Shown here: positions 23,247 to 33,830 of the stretch, piece after piece
Position numbering within the stretch: position 1 is the stretch's first letter
Layout: each line of letters opens with the position of its first letter
Assembly (NCBI RefSeq): GCF_932526225.1
Contig: NC_064039.1
Coordinates: 16,174,639 to 16,238,638 of the forward strand
DNA from: Nematostella vectensis
Taxonomy: Eukaryota > Cnidaria > Anthozoa > Actiniaria > Edwardsiidae
Direction: 5' to 3'
DNA length: 64,000 bases
The notes under the pieces: generated by a model
Told to the model about the DNA's origin: nothing
The model's input: the letters and a program-made list of their open reading frames with translations, nothing else
Database searches by the model: none
Translations under genes and position numbers: made by a program

Positions 23247-24009
23247 ATCTTGCTATTCTCTCTGCCAACTTCTGCGATTTCTTGTCTTTCAGTGTCTCTT
23301 CCCTGATTCTCTTAAGCACAACTGCTTGGTCAGCATCGACGGTCCACTTGATGATCTTCTCTGTGCTGTCGTCCCCAGTCTCCGGGAGGGGGTGCCTGGA
23401 AAGGTAATCTAGTGGATCTTGCTCGTCCTTCCCTGGTTCGTAGATCAGCTCGAAGTCGACGTCTTGCATTTCCATCACCAATTTCTCTATTCGTGGGGGC
23501 ATCTTCGCAGTAGCCTTGTTGAACATGGGTAGTAGGGGTTTGTGTGCGGTCACGATTCTGAATCTTGGTGCACCTAGCAGATAGATCCTCAGCCTCTCTT
23601 TGGCCCACTTGATCGCTAGTGCATCCTTCTCTGTCTGGCTGTATCTCTTCTCGGTGTCAGTCATCGTGCGGCTGATGAAGTGTACCGGTTGCATTCCTTT
23701 GTCTGTCTGCTGATACAGCGCAGCAGAGAGTCCTTGGTGGTAGCTTGCCTCCGTGCGGAGTATGATGTGGCTTCTGGGGTTGAAGTATGCCATTGTTGTC
23801 TCGCTTGATATGCTCTCCTTGATCTCCTGAAACGCTTTCTCTTCTCGTTCTCCCCAGTGGAACTTTGTTTCTTTTCTCGTTAGCTCGAATAGTGGTGCGG
23901 CTTTGGTGGCGTAGGCGCTGATGAAGTTGTCAAGATACCCCGCCATTCCGAGAAAGCTTCTCACCGCCTCCTTGTCCTCAGGTCTCTCGCTCTCCTTTAC
24001 TGCTCTCAC
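23161..24009 (-). pseudogene. Gypsy RNase H and connection domain
   Basis: A 282-codon block. VRSFLGMAGYLDNFI is the conserved post-RT 'FLG...YR.FI' motif; TEASYHQGLSAALYQ stands where TDAS..G.GA.L.Q is expected, so the first catalytic Asp appears to be Glu. TEKRYSQTEKDALAI gives the catalytic Glu region, TAHKPLLPMF the T.H..L motif (TDHK expected), and DPLDYLSRHP the D.LSR end. The substituted Asp residues suggest decay. It overlaps the integrase block in another frame. Confidence 0.85.
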
Positions 24010-24104
24010 CTTGTCCGGCGCTGGTCTGAGCCCTTTGTTGGTGAAAATGTGTCCAAAGAACTCAATCTCTTGCTTCTCAAATTCGCACTTCTCCCCGTTG
24101 AATG

Positions 24105-24932
24105 TTATCCTGTGATCCTTTGCTCTCTGGAGGACTGTTCTGCTTCATCTCTGCCTCCGATCAGGATATCGTCTCGCTGATTGATGCAGTTGGGGATGTC
24201 TCCGAATATCTTGAACATTGCTTCGTCAAATACATCTTGTGAGGACTTGGCGCCAAAGACAAGTCTTCGGGGTCTGAAGTTTCCCCATGGCGTGCTGAAT
24301 GTCGCTACCTTCCTGGTCTCTTCGTCCAGAGTCAGCTGGTGGTATCCTTGCCGTAGATCTAGCTTGGAGAATATCTTGCAGTCACGGAGCTTATGGGTGA
24401 AATCTTCCACTATCGGGGCTTGAATGCAGCGGCTTCTCTTCGTTGATAAGTTTGGTACCCTCATGTCTATGCTTGCTCTGATCATCTGTGGTTCTAGCTT
24501 CTCCTTGTCTGTCTTTGTGTACTTCGGTTTGGGCTGAACAACTAATGGCGAACACCAGGTGATGGGGTCTCCCTCTGCCACCGGTTCAAATATGCCTTGT
24601 TCAACTCCCTGATCGAGCCATTTCTTGAGGGGTTGTTGCAGGTAGTAGGCAACATTCCTTGGTCGCTCTGCCACTGGAGTTGCTTCTGGGTCCATCTCCA
24701 GCTTGAATTCGATCGGCTCGCCTGTCTTGTCCTGGAAGCAGCCAATGCCGTGAAAGACCTTCTCGAATTGCTTGGTAATTTCTTCACTCTTCGTGGTTTG
24801 CTTTACCGTTTTGATTCTTAGATCATTGGGTTCTCTGATACACCCTTCTGGATCGATCTTCAGCATTCCAAGCTCGTTCAATGTCTCCTTTCCTATGAGT
24901 GGCGGCAAATCCATTCTTCCCCTTATCACCAC
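24105..24932 (-). pseudogene. Gypsy reverse transcriptase
   Basis: A 275-codon frame with LPPLIGKETLNELGML (linker after protease), WCSPLVVQPKP, IRASIDMRVPN, FSKLDLRQGYHQL (first catalytic Asp in KLDL), ATFSTPWGNF..R.LVFG, and NQRDDILIGG where YADDIL.. is usual. The two catalytic Asp residues are kept, but the Tyr/Ala before them is replaced. A frameshift around 24100-24140 separates this block from the RNase H part. Confidence 0.88.
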
Positions 24933-25204
24933 AAAGCGAGTCTTTGCACCTCGGTTTTTGTTTCGTATGGTCGTATGGTGACTTCAAACTCTCCTTTCAC
25001 CTGAAGGCTTGTCTGGATGGTCTTCAGCTTTTCTCTGCAGTCTGTCAGATCTCCAATCTCGTCAGAGCGGTGGGAAAGTGCCTCGTACTGGTATTCGTCC
25101 ATTACATTGACGCTGGCGCCGCTGTCTGGTTCGACCTGCGCATCCACGTCTCCAAGTCTAACCAAAACTGTACCCTTGGGCTTGCCTGATGTCACTATCT
25201 TCAC
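24926..25204 (-). pseudogene. Gypsy aspartic protease
   Basis: A 92-codon frame with the retropepsin pattern: GDVDAQVEPDSGASVNVMDE contains the catalytic D-S-G triad (here PDSGAS, where TGA or SGA follows D). It overlaps the start of the RT frame by a few bases. Confidence 0.8.
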
Positions 25205-25219
25205 ATGGGATAGGTGCTT

Positions 25220-26140
25220 TTAAGTTAACTCCAGGTACCCACTATTCGATCCACTGCTGGAATCCTCGTGCTCTGGTTCATGACTGACTTGATGGATACG
25301 TTTGAATCTTCTTCTATGCTTGTCTTCTGTTCCACCTTCTGACTTGCAACAAACTGCGAAGTGGTTGTACTTGCCGCATTTTAGGCATTGTTTCCTATAG
25401 GCTTGGCAGTCTTTCCCCGGCTTGTGTGCACCAGTCTTCCCACAATAGTCACACTTGTGCCTGTCCTTCTTTCTCGCCTCTCCACTTCTTTGTTGTAATG
25501 GGGGTTTCTTGGCTTGGGGCTTCTTTTGTGTTTGGATCTTGGTCACTTTGAAATCTTCCTTCATGTCATTCACCTGCTTATTAATCTCCTCCTTCTGGCC
25601 AGCATTTTCTATGAATTCGGTCAAATTCCATCTATTCTCTATGGCTCTCTTGACTAAATCTCCATCTGAGATCGTCTGGATGAGGTGCTCTAGAATCCTC
25701 TCACCTTCTTGAGTACCGAACTCTCACTCCTTGGCTTGGTATCTCGTTCTGGCTGCATATGTGACAATACTCTCGTTCGTTTCCATCTTTTGTTTGTTGA
25801 ACGTGTATCTTGCGTGGTGTTTGTTCTTCTTCGGCAGGAAATGGTTGTTAAGTTTCCTCTTCATTCTCGTGAAGTCGTTGTCATCCGCGCTTGGCGTCGG
25901 CTCTGGTAAGTTTCTTGCTAGTTTCTTGATCTCAGGCCCTCCATAAATCTTCATCGCTCACACTTTATCTTCGGTTGTTTTGATTTCAAAATACTCGACC
26001 TCCTCTTCAAAATCTTCAAGCCATTCCTTCCAGGCTCTTCCAATCTCCAACTGATTCGTCGGGATGCTGAAGGGTTGGATTCTGAGAGACTTACCACTCG
26101 TCAAAACCCTAATTTCGCGAGGTTGCTCGTTCTCTCCCAT
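25220..26140 (-). pseudogene. Gypsy gag with zinc knuckle
   Basis: One reading frame from an ATG at 26138-26140 to 25220, interrupted by two in-frame stops at 25955-25957 and 25721-25723. The middle is capsid-like (WKEWLEDFEEEVEYFEI, then RMKRKLNNHFLPKKN). Near the end is CDYCGKTG...CQAY...CLKCGKYNHFAVCC, giving a CCHC zinc knuckle. Because the frame resumes after each stop, the breaks look like recent point changes. Confidence 0.85.
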
Positions 26141-26307
26141 TTCGACACGTGACAGAATTCGTCGTTTTCTTCGATTTTCTCGCTAAATTCTCCCGCTGGA
26201 GCCCTATTTTCTTCTCTCTAGGTTTCTTCCACGACTCTTGCTGATTTCTGTCTGATTTACCGGTCTTCGCACGCGGTTTTCTCCGTTGTTTTTCCTCTCG
26301 TCGCCAC

Positions 26308-26405
26308 TGAAATAACCGGACGCTACATGGGGGACGCAATCTTGGATGTCAACTGAGTTTCATTGGTCAGCGGTATGAGTGTGCAAGGGCGCTAGGATAT
26401 TACAC
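26308..26405 (-). repeat. Gypsy 5' LTR (98 bp)
   Basis: Matches 18780-18876 with about six substitutions and one extra T; followed on the right by the CATGT duplication (26406-26410). Confidence 0.92.
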
Positions 26406-26410
26406 ATGTT

Positions 26411-28022
26411 GCCAAGGCTTATATTTCAATAGTTCATATTTACAGAACAGTCTATAATGCTGACTTTGTGGATTTGAAGAAAACCTAGGGTACATTTTCG
26501 CTATGACAGGCTTTTACAAGTTTTGAGGCTTTGTAAGTAAAAGTGGAGGTAAATTCCAAAAAATTATAATCCAGAATGTATGGAAATGTCTTAATAAACT
26601 TTTCTCTTTCAGCATAAATATCAATCATGGATGAGACAGTACAGTAATCCTTATTCCCAGATATTTGTACTCTTCATGAACCATCAAGTGATGCATTTAC
26701 TACTTCATGTGTTTCACTTACACACTTCAGTGAGAGTAAATGATGCATGACTTCTTGGATAGAATAGTCTCTTTGCCCTACACTTTTGATCATAATTTGT
26801 TTTAAAGCATTCTGAGTGTTACTTGTATCAGACATTTTGCTTATAACATTTGCAAATGCAGCATTTAGAACAGAAGAAGCTTTCTCTCCTTTAGATGCAT
26901 ACTTCACAAGATATCCCAAACAGGCCTGATAATCTATAACTATTTGGATATCACAATTCCCTCGCCAACCTTGAAGTTGCAGTGGCTGATGACGGTTTAA
27001 CCTAGAGTCATTTCGCTTTGTGACAGCTGTTGCTTTATACTTTGTTTTACCTGATATAGTATTAACAGGCTCAAAATCTATTCTTGTCTTGGTACAGTTT
27101 TCAAAAGGAAATTTGAATCTGCAACTTAATTCACCTTGACTTTCCCTTAGACAGTACTTAGTGCTGCACATTGTATGCCTCTCAACATAATTCAAAAGAT
27201 TCACATAGTCTTCTGTTGTCTGATTGTGTTTCAGGGACGAATAAGGTGTCTGGCAAGAATGAGTGTCTGGTTTGGACCACCCTTCATCTGGAGAACATGG
27301 ATTCCAAGTTGTTAATAAAAATTCTACATATTGACAAATCACGGACTCTGCTTTTATACCCTGAATCTTCTTACTTTTTAGTTCTAACATCTCCTCTTGT
27401 ACCAATTTGTTTTTGTGCTTATCAACATATTTTGATGCCAAAAAGCCTTGTAATGCAATTTCAGTCAGCTCACAAAGTCCTGGGTCATTGTTCAGTTTAG
27501 CTACTCCATGGCAGTGAATTGACGCTCTTTGAACTGCATATTCATATCTATACCAGTGCCAAGAGGCCCCCAAAGACTCCCTTAACCAGAACTTGACAAA
27601 ACGATCTGTTCGCTCAGTAAAAAACCAATCCAGAAAATGTGGATTTTCAATAACATTTTGTTGTCTGATTGCTGGTGTAATGTTTTCTAACTTACCTGGT
27701 TTCGTATAAACAGATATGATGGGGAAAGCACGAGCTATAAGCATTTTCTCTAATTGTGTCAAATTTTGTAATTCCTTTGGCACTTGAGAAGGTGTCATGT
27801 TATTCTCAGGTGAAATTTTGTTCACTTTATTCTTGTTGCGTGATCATCTTGAACAGATATAAGGATCTTTCTTTTTACCTTTTGCTGATAGTGGCCATGC
27901 TTCATGGCAAACTTTGCATTTATAAATTTAAATTTTATAGAATTATGAAAATCTTGCATGTTTTTGACAGCCCACTCCTGTTCATGAATTGGTCCATTAT
28001 TTATTCTATCAAATTCAGATAA
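26411..28022 (-). pseudogene. Helitron HUH Rep domain (Helitron_like_N), decayed
   Basis: Reading leftwards from about 28022: PIHEQEWAVKNMQDF, then a shifted block with a CKVCHEAWP / YIC cysteine pair, then a 383-codon open frame (27825 to 26674) starting at [18 protein letters not shown] and [12 protein letters not shown]. Inside it are [20 protein letters not shown], then [20 protein letters not shown] with the HUH-type H-C-H (IHCHG), and later [17 protein letters not shown] with the two spaced tyrosines of the Y2 nickase. These are the defining Helitron replication-initiator motifs. The left end continues to the Gypsy target duplication at 26406, beyond which the helicase resumes at 18774. 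The open length suggests that the Rep part decayed less than the helicase part. Confidence 0.88.
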
Positions 28023-28055
28023 AAATGTTTCTCTGTCAACATTGCCATAGCATAA

Positions 28056-28530
28056 TTAATTTAGTGCTTGTGCAGTTTCAGTGTCCTGTGCATTGAGTTT
28101 ACCAAGTTCCACTCTCTTTTTATTTTCAGTCTTATTATTTTTGTTCTTCCTGAATTTCCTCATGTATTCTTTCTTTTTCACTTGTCTAGCAGTTTTCTCA
28201 CTTTCCGTCTCCTTAGCTTTAATCAGCTCTCTGTATTTTCTCATGCATTCTTTTTGTTTTACTTGCCTAGAATGTTTTTCATTTGCTGTTTCCTTAGCTT
28301 TTTTGCAGTTTTGTAAAATCTCACATATTCTCTTTTTCTTATTTGTCTTGATGGTTTCTCTTTTTCTATTTCCACACATTTATCTTGTCTTCTATTTCCA
28401 GTTTTGTAAAATCTCACATATTCTCTTTTTCTTATTTGTCTTGATGGTTTCTCCTTTTCTATTTCCACACATTTATCTTGTTGGCTACTTTTTAGCTTTT
28501 TGTGTACTTGATCTAGCTCATTAGTACCTT
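28056..28530 (-). pseudogene. Helitron basic linker with repeated KREYxRxY motifs
   Basis: A lysine/arginine-rich region between the protease-like and Rep domains. Two near-identical 93-bp (31-residue) direct repeats start at 28308 and 28401 and encode EKPSRQIRKREYVRFYKT. Leftwards, looser copies read KHSRQVKQKECMRKYRE and KTARQVKKKEYMRKFRK. The repeats form arginine/lysine helices like the basic arrays at the N-terminus of many Helitron proteins. One frameshift lies near 28260-28320. Confidence 0.75.
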
Positions 28531-28559
28531 TAACTTCTATCTTTCTTTTGCTGGGAATG

Positions 28560-29424
28560 TGAATTTGATTGTCATCTGATGTCTGGCTTTTTTTGTCTCC
28601 TAATTTTGAACATTCGAGTGGTAACATGTATGAAACAAAGTTGTCACTTATATTGTCTAGAAATGAAGCAGACAGCTTTTCATAGACAGCAAAATACCAT
28701 CCATTGTTATAGACATTCACTACTGCTTGGAAAGAATGAAATTGCTGAACTACAGTACAAATATCATCGTAATACAACCAATATGCACCACTATTTATTG
28801 CAATGGTGAAATGCTGGCTTGAACAACGTACAACAGCTTTAAGTGAATAAAAATTGCTTAAGACTTCCATACTCGAGGGGAATACAATTTGATCAATTGA
28901 GATTGCTGATAATTCAATACATAGCATTTCTGGCCGGGATACAAAATGCTGTAAAGCTGAAATATCACCAGAATGTGATTTGCATATGTCACAAAAAAGT
29001 TGTCTGCTATCAGGCAGAGCAGCCTCTGAGACACAGTTTTGAAAGTCGACATTTGTACAATTTTGGCAAGTAATAAAAGTACAACTACACTTGTACTTTT
29101 TATTATTTGATTGTCACATAGCCTGCAATATGTCTGATTTACTTGTTGAACAACAAATGATGATTTAAGATCATCAGTTAGATCTCCAATTGTTCTTAAT
29201 GTAAAAATTTCGCTAAAAACAGCATCTGCAGTCATTGCAGAAAAAGACGGGCACCGATTTCTGATCAGTGACCATACTGGCTCTCGCACTGCCTCAACAG
29301 CTCCAAGATTTTTCCGTTGATTACATGACTCATAGATAACTCTAAAAAACTCATTGCATGCTATATTTGAAAGGTGGTTTCTAAAAACTGCAAAACATAG
29401 TTCTAGAAGGCAATCAATTGCACA
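28560..29424 (-). pseudogene. Helitron-borne ubiquitin-specific-protease-like (C19) domain
   Basis: Reading leftwards from about 29424 in two frames: AIDCLLELCFAVFRNHLS (possible Cys-box region), PVWSLIRNRCPSFSAM, TYCRLC then FCDICKS (a CxxC...CxxC zinc finger as in USP fingers), SRPEMLCIELS, then LKAVVRCSSQHFTIAIN and WLYYDDIC, then GWYFAVYE. The last parts match the His and Asp boxes of peptidase C19 (HFT...; W...DD). A stop near 29425 and a frameshift near 28900-29090 break it. It lies directly upstream of the basic linker and Rep with the same strand and no other gene between, so it is probably the N-terminal domain of the same Helitron polyprotein. Family assignment is from motifs, moderately sure. 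Confidence 0.65.
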
Positions 29425-29684
29425 TCAGAATTTCCCTGCCTCCGTCAAACAATAATTGCGGAAATTATCTCTCACATCTGATTCCTCATGTATATGAATA
29501 GTATCAGCACATAGTGGTATTACATGTGCTTTTTCTTGTAAGACTTTAGTTGCATCAGATTTTATATTCCCATTAACAATATGTGCCTCCTTGTTTGAAA
29601 TGAGAAAGGGGTTGAAACTGCCATTAGAAGGATAAGCTATCCGCCTTAACAAATATCTTCCCTTGTACCTAAAACACGTGACAC
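29425..29684 (-). other. Short open stretch upstream of the Helitron protease domain
   Basis: Open on the minus strand (ending CLTEAGKF at 29425). No family recognised. Its first codons read through from tandem array 2, so the ORF is a join of two origins with a border near 29685. Confidence 0.35.
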
Positions 29685-30986
29685 GGTCACTAAATGGGAT
29701 GGTTTTCCTTTGACTTTTTTGCAAGCTACACATTTGGCGATAGTTTTTTTGTGACTTGTGTTCCTGTCGGGAATCAACCAGGTATCTTGGTGATAAATTC
29801 CTTCATAACATAACAAGGCTCAATAGCTTGTCGATTTCAGTGCATGCAAACCAAGCCTAGGTCAGGTCAGCTCATTAATGCAAGGATAAACTGTGGACTG
29901 TATTGACCAGTAACAGGACGAAGTACCAATAAGTTATTTTAAAATCAACATGAACCCTTTTTTCATACATTTTCAATTATCATTTTTTTTTATCATTTCT
30001 AATCAATTTTTAGACTGAAGTTAACGGACAAAAAGTATGTTTTGTTTAGTTATAGTACGATGACTAGTTCCACAGCAGTCCTAGTTCCGTATCACTCAGC
30101 ATTTGTTTTCATCTTTTTGCCTCGAATATTGTAGATTTGAATAATCCAAAACTACCTAAATGATACAAAATTATTAACCTTTCCTGAGATATAAATCCAG
30201 CTTATTTCATCCATTGGTTTGTTCAGAAAGTATCATTATTTCGAAGCGATTTTCATAATTGTTGCTAAAATGAGCGACGTTTACTGCACAGTGAACTGAC
30301 CCGCGTCACGAAAGTCAGATGAAAACAATATCTCCTTTAACAAAAATATCCTTATTTTTATACGAATGCTTAGAAGAAAGAATGTCTTATAATGTGTATG
30401 GTTTTTTTCTGTCTTGATGCGATTTTTTCGATTAATATTGCTTTTAGTTTTTCGTGATTCCCGGAGGTCGTGGGTATAGTTCCGTATCACCCTGCGCCCA
30501 TAGTGTGTTTTTGGTTTGACTGCAGATATACAGCCGCGAAAAGGATTGATTTGATTATTCCGTTCTCAATTTATCCTATTAATCCCAGTATTTTTAATTC
30601 TAAACGGTTAATTTTTATTATTTGGGCCTTTTATTTCAGTCATTTGGCTGAACTTCATTTTAAAGAAAACCTCCTTGATATTGTTAGTGCTCGATAAAAT
30701 ATTATTCTATATTAAAATAATTACTGAAACTGTGATCGATATATCAATATGGTAGGATTATTAAATAAAACGGCCAAGATTAACCATACTTAAATCATTA
30801 GCTTGCTCACTTACAAAGGGATATGGGATTGTTATTGCAGAACTCTTAAAAGAACGACAACAACGCATTGGCGGCCGTAGCATTCACATTTTGTTCTTGT
30901 AAATAAAAACGGCTTTTTGTTGAGCTCTCGTGCACGAAAATTATCAAAATAAATCACCCAATTCTAGGCTAACCTTGTCCTCTAAA

Positions 30987-31182
30987 TTTTTGCATTTTGT
31001 CCATTTTGCCGTTTCAGTATTTGTATTTTTGCATTTTGTCCATTTTGCCGTTTCAGTATTTGTATTTTTGCATTTCGTCCATTTTGCCGTTTCAGTATTT
31101 GTATTTTTGCATTTTGTCCATTTTGCCGTTTCAGTATTTGTATTTGTGCATTTTGTCCATATTGCCGTGTCAGTATTTGTGG
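30987..31182. repeat. 39-bp minisatellite, five copies (copy A)
   Basis: Five direct copies of a 39-bp unit containing GCATTTTGTCCATTTTGCCG and CAGTATTTGTA. The unit length is a multiple of three, so all frames stay open; these frames are not evidence for a protein. Confidence 0.93.
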
Positions 31183-31434
31183 GGGATGTGGCATGGGGGC
31201 TGAGCTATACTTTTTTTTAGCGCGCGTTCGTGTTTAAAGTTGTGCGAGAAAATTATGAATTGAACAACGATCTGGATGTGAAAGGCTCGTGGTTTTTTTC
31301 AATCCTGTTAAATGTTATGTTAAATCCTAAATGTTATTTTTTAATGAACTACACAGAGGCATCAGATGCATGCAAAACGCCTGTTTCCTCGCACCGCCGC
31401 GTACATCTGCACTAACAATGCCGTAGTTAAAAAA

Positions 31435-32246
31435 TGTAATGATTAGGCGGGAGGACTTCTGTAGACCGGAGTCGTACCTTTATTCTGAGTCAGTGGTATG
31501 AAGAGTAATGAGGAATTACAATGCGGTCCTATTTGTAGTAAAACAAGTAATACGTTTGATTGACAAGCACTGACCACGTGTGCAGAGTGCGGTGATTGGA
31601 CGATACTTGACAATGCAAACAGTTACATCAGATATCATTAACTCTCGGCAAAATTAGTGATAACAAAGGAAAGCTTTGAAAAGAATTTAAAGATACAAAA
31701 TGAATGTCCTTTGCTATGAAACTAAGGGAGTCGGTAGGAAAGGTCATAAGGTAACTTTGGAGGAACAAATATGTAACTTGTAATCGAATGTTATTGAACG
31801 GAAGGGGAAAGAACTGGTCGCTCAAGTAGCGTAGGTGTGATGTTTGCTGACTTAGATTAGCATAGTTAATCAGATTGCCAACACTGCAGAGCTAAGCACC
31901 TCCTACTTGAGTGTGGGCGATCCTACGTGCTGTGCTAATGATACCGACAATTAACGTACGACATCTAAAGGAAACTATATAAACAGAGACTTGTAAGTTT
32001 ACCAACTTAATGGGAAGTTGAAGACAGATAAGTACCCAAAACATGGTACGACCCGATAAAAGTCATTAGGTCGCTAATTAAGCGAACAACTTCCTATTCA
32101 AGCTAAATCAACAAAAACTAACAATGCTTCAAGAATACTTTCAACCTTGAACAACCCTTTTAGCTAGAGCAAATATCTTAACTTTGTCTATTTGCTTACC
32201 ACAATTAGCAAAATACGGATTCATTCTAACATAACCTATCATAACA
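31435..32246 (-). mobile_element. Solo-LTR-like insertion in block X (812 bp)
   Basis: Copies at 34080 and 38428 read GTAGTTAGAAAACTTTGTACA without interruption. Here 812 bp sit between GTAGTTAAAAAA and AAAACTTTGTACA. The insert starts TGTAATGATT and ends CATAACA, so it has TG...CA ends, with an AAAA duplication (4 bp) at the two sides. On the minus strand an AATAAA lies near its end (complement about 31483), as in the R/U5 part of an LTR. No coding. The insertion is clear by comparison with the empty sites; its LTR nature is inference. Confidence 0.7.
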
Positions 32247-32751
32247 AAAACTTTGTACATTGGGGCAAGCCTCAGATATTTCTTAGGGAGCAGACGTCTC
32301 TTGTATATTCCGGTATACTTAAAGGGCAGCTACCCTGTGCTGGCTCCGTCTTAACCAATCCGCATACAGAGTTTCGATCCGTTTGACAGCAAAGCTTCAA
32401 AGATTTTAAATCCCTGCCAAAAGATTACTGAGTGTAATCAGCCGTGCATATTCAACGGAAAATACGACAGTGCCGCAACAGGCCTCGAAATATTGGAAGG
32501 GCACAGTACAGAAAGATCAAGAAAAATATTGAGGGGAACAGCCACGGCCCTGCTGGTCATTTCCTTATAATTATTAAAAATATTGAGGGGAGGGGGGCAC
32601 GTGCCCCCAATGCCCCACCCCCTACTACCCTGTACGAGGATTCTAGTAGGATCATAGGAAAGCAAAACGAGTTGACAATCACACAGATATTATAGATGAC
32701 TACAAAACGAAACTTTTTTTCCAACAGGTTTGAAAATGTATGTAATATTTT

Positions 32752-32772
32752 ACTTTGTGATCGTCACAAAGT
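32752..32772. repeat. Perfect 9-3-9 inverted repeat in block X
   Basis: ACTTTGTGA, TCG, TCACAAAGT. The same hairpin is present at 34585-34605 and 38937-38957. Confidence 0.9.
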
Positions 32773-33348
32773 GACGACGACCCCTTTTTTTCTACTGAGT
32801 AATAATAAGCTAAAACCTTCCGAAAGCCACCAGAATAAGAGACCCTAAATAACCGACTCCTTTTATGAGGAAAGGTATTATATACCAAATTCCCTAATTA
32901 TTTTGGCACCAAATAATTCTCTCGAATAAATCCGACCAGTTATCATCAACTTCTTAGACTCTCATACTCCATTTCTATGCAAAAGGGCCTCAAATTTTAA
33001 AAAAGGGTTTAGGGGAGGGCCTTTTTTATGAACAGGTATTCTGATCAATTTTCGAGCCTACTAATAGCCGGAATTTCACAATTTTCTGGGATACCCCAGA
33101 CCCTCTATAAATAAAAAAAATGTGATTGGTCTTATGCTTGCACTATTATGACTTCCGTTTGGCTGACGCTTTTTTCTACAGTGATAGAAAAATCGGAATA
33201 TTGGTCCCTGAAATGGGCAAAAAGTGCTCGATTTTATGTAAAACTGCGCAAATATTGCGAACATGTGGTTTCGCGCGTCAAAATTAAAAACATTTATATC
33301 TCGTGAAAGAAACATAAGTATAGTTATAATATAGTAAGTAAAGTATAA

Positions 33349-33546
33349 CAGCCCAACTTGGTAGGTGTGATGTATGTTTCAAGTGGGGTGCAATGAGATG
33401 TACCACGTGACATCATCGATGACGTCACTAACAGTAAAACTACCCTGACCACTGACGCCGAAACATCGTATGACAACTAAACTTGTTATGTGTCATGTAG
33501 ATGTCAAGGGTTTTAAACAAGTTGGTCGCGTGATCTGTGAAATCGT
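33349..33546 (-). repeat. CRE-palindrome repeat family, copy in block X (A)
   Basis: Contains a 22-bp near-palindrome at 33407-33428 with a TGACGTCA core flanked by CACGTGAC. Read on the minus strand, the segment aligns with the repeats at 62330-62830 (shared CACCTACCRAGTTKGG, TGATGTTTC and GTGACGTCATCGATGA parts). Confidence 0.8.
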
Positions 33547-33830
33547 TAACGTCTTCAAGAAAACAGAAATATAATAATATTTAATATTCTTTTAATTATT
33601 ATGCGAAAAAAAGCAAAGCCTAAATCTATATAATACGGTCATTTTTTTTTTTTTTTTTTGGGGGGGGGGGGGGTTTACTGGAAAAACGTCCCGTACGTAA
33701 AAAACATCTCACGACTCAATAGACTTGGGGGAGGGCGTTCACTTTTGCGGGGTCACCATGTTTTTGCTAATGGTTTTTAAAATGGGAAAAAATTCAACAT
33801 TATACCCCCCCCCCCCCTTTGTGGGGGATG

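Larger units (their letters stand above)
18780..26405 (-). mobile_element. Ty3/Gypsy LTR retrotransposon nested in the Helitron
   Basis: A complete but dead element read on the minus strand: 5' LTR at 26308-26405, 3' LTR at 18780-18876, 5-bp target duplication CATGT. Internal order is gag with a CCHC knuckle, aspartic protease, reverse transcriptase, RNase H, integrase, basic tail. The sequence after the 5' LTR begins GTGGCGACGAGAGG, the likely primer-binding region. The sequence before the 3' LTR is purine-rich (AAGGGAGAAA), the likely polypurine tract. Comparing the two LTRs by eye gives about six substitutions and one indel over 97 bases, so the insertion is not recent. Two in-frame gag stops, frameshifts in pol and a 2.9-kb insertion in integrase make it inactive. 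Confidence 0.93.
29685..33815. repeat. Tandem array 2, copy A (blocks Z and X, block Y missing)
   Basis: The array unit has three blocks. Z (29685-31182) starts GGTCACTAAATGGGA and ends in a 39-bp minisatellite. X (31183-33815) starts GGGGGATGTGGCATGGGGGC and ends in a C run. Block Y follows X in the copies at 35650 and 40010 but is absent here: the C run passes straight into the next X at 33831. Block X is split by an 812-bp insertion at 31435. No coding gene is seen. On the minus strand, Z begins with a short frame containing CVVCKK-like text in the other copies, perhaps an old retroelement integrase zinc-finger scrap. Confidence 0.85.

Noticed and set aside
30987-31182. CRISPR-like array
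   Set aside because: Repeats are contiguous without unique spacers, and the DNA is eukaryotic.
30930-31220. ORFs on both strands over the HFVHFAVSVFVF-type repeat
   Set aside because: They come from a 39-bp minisatellite; copy number differs between array copies and both strands are open.
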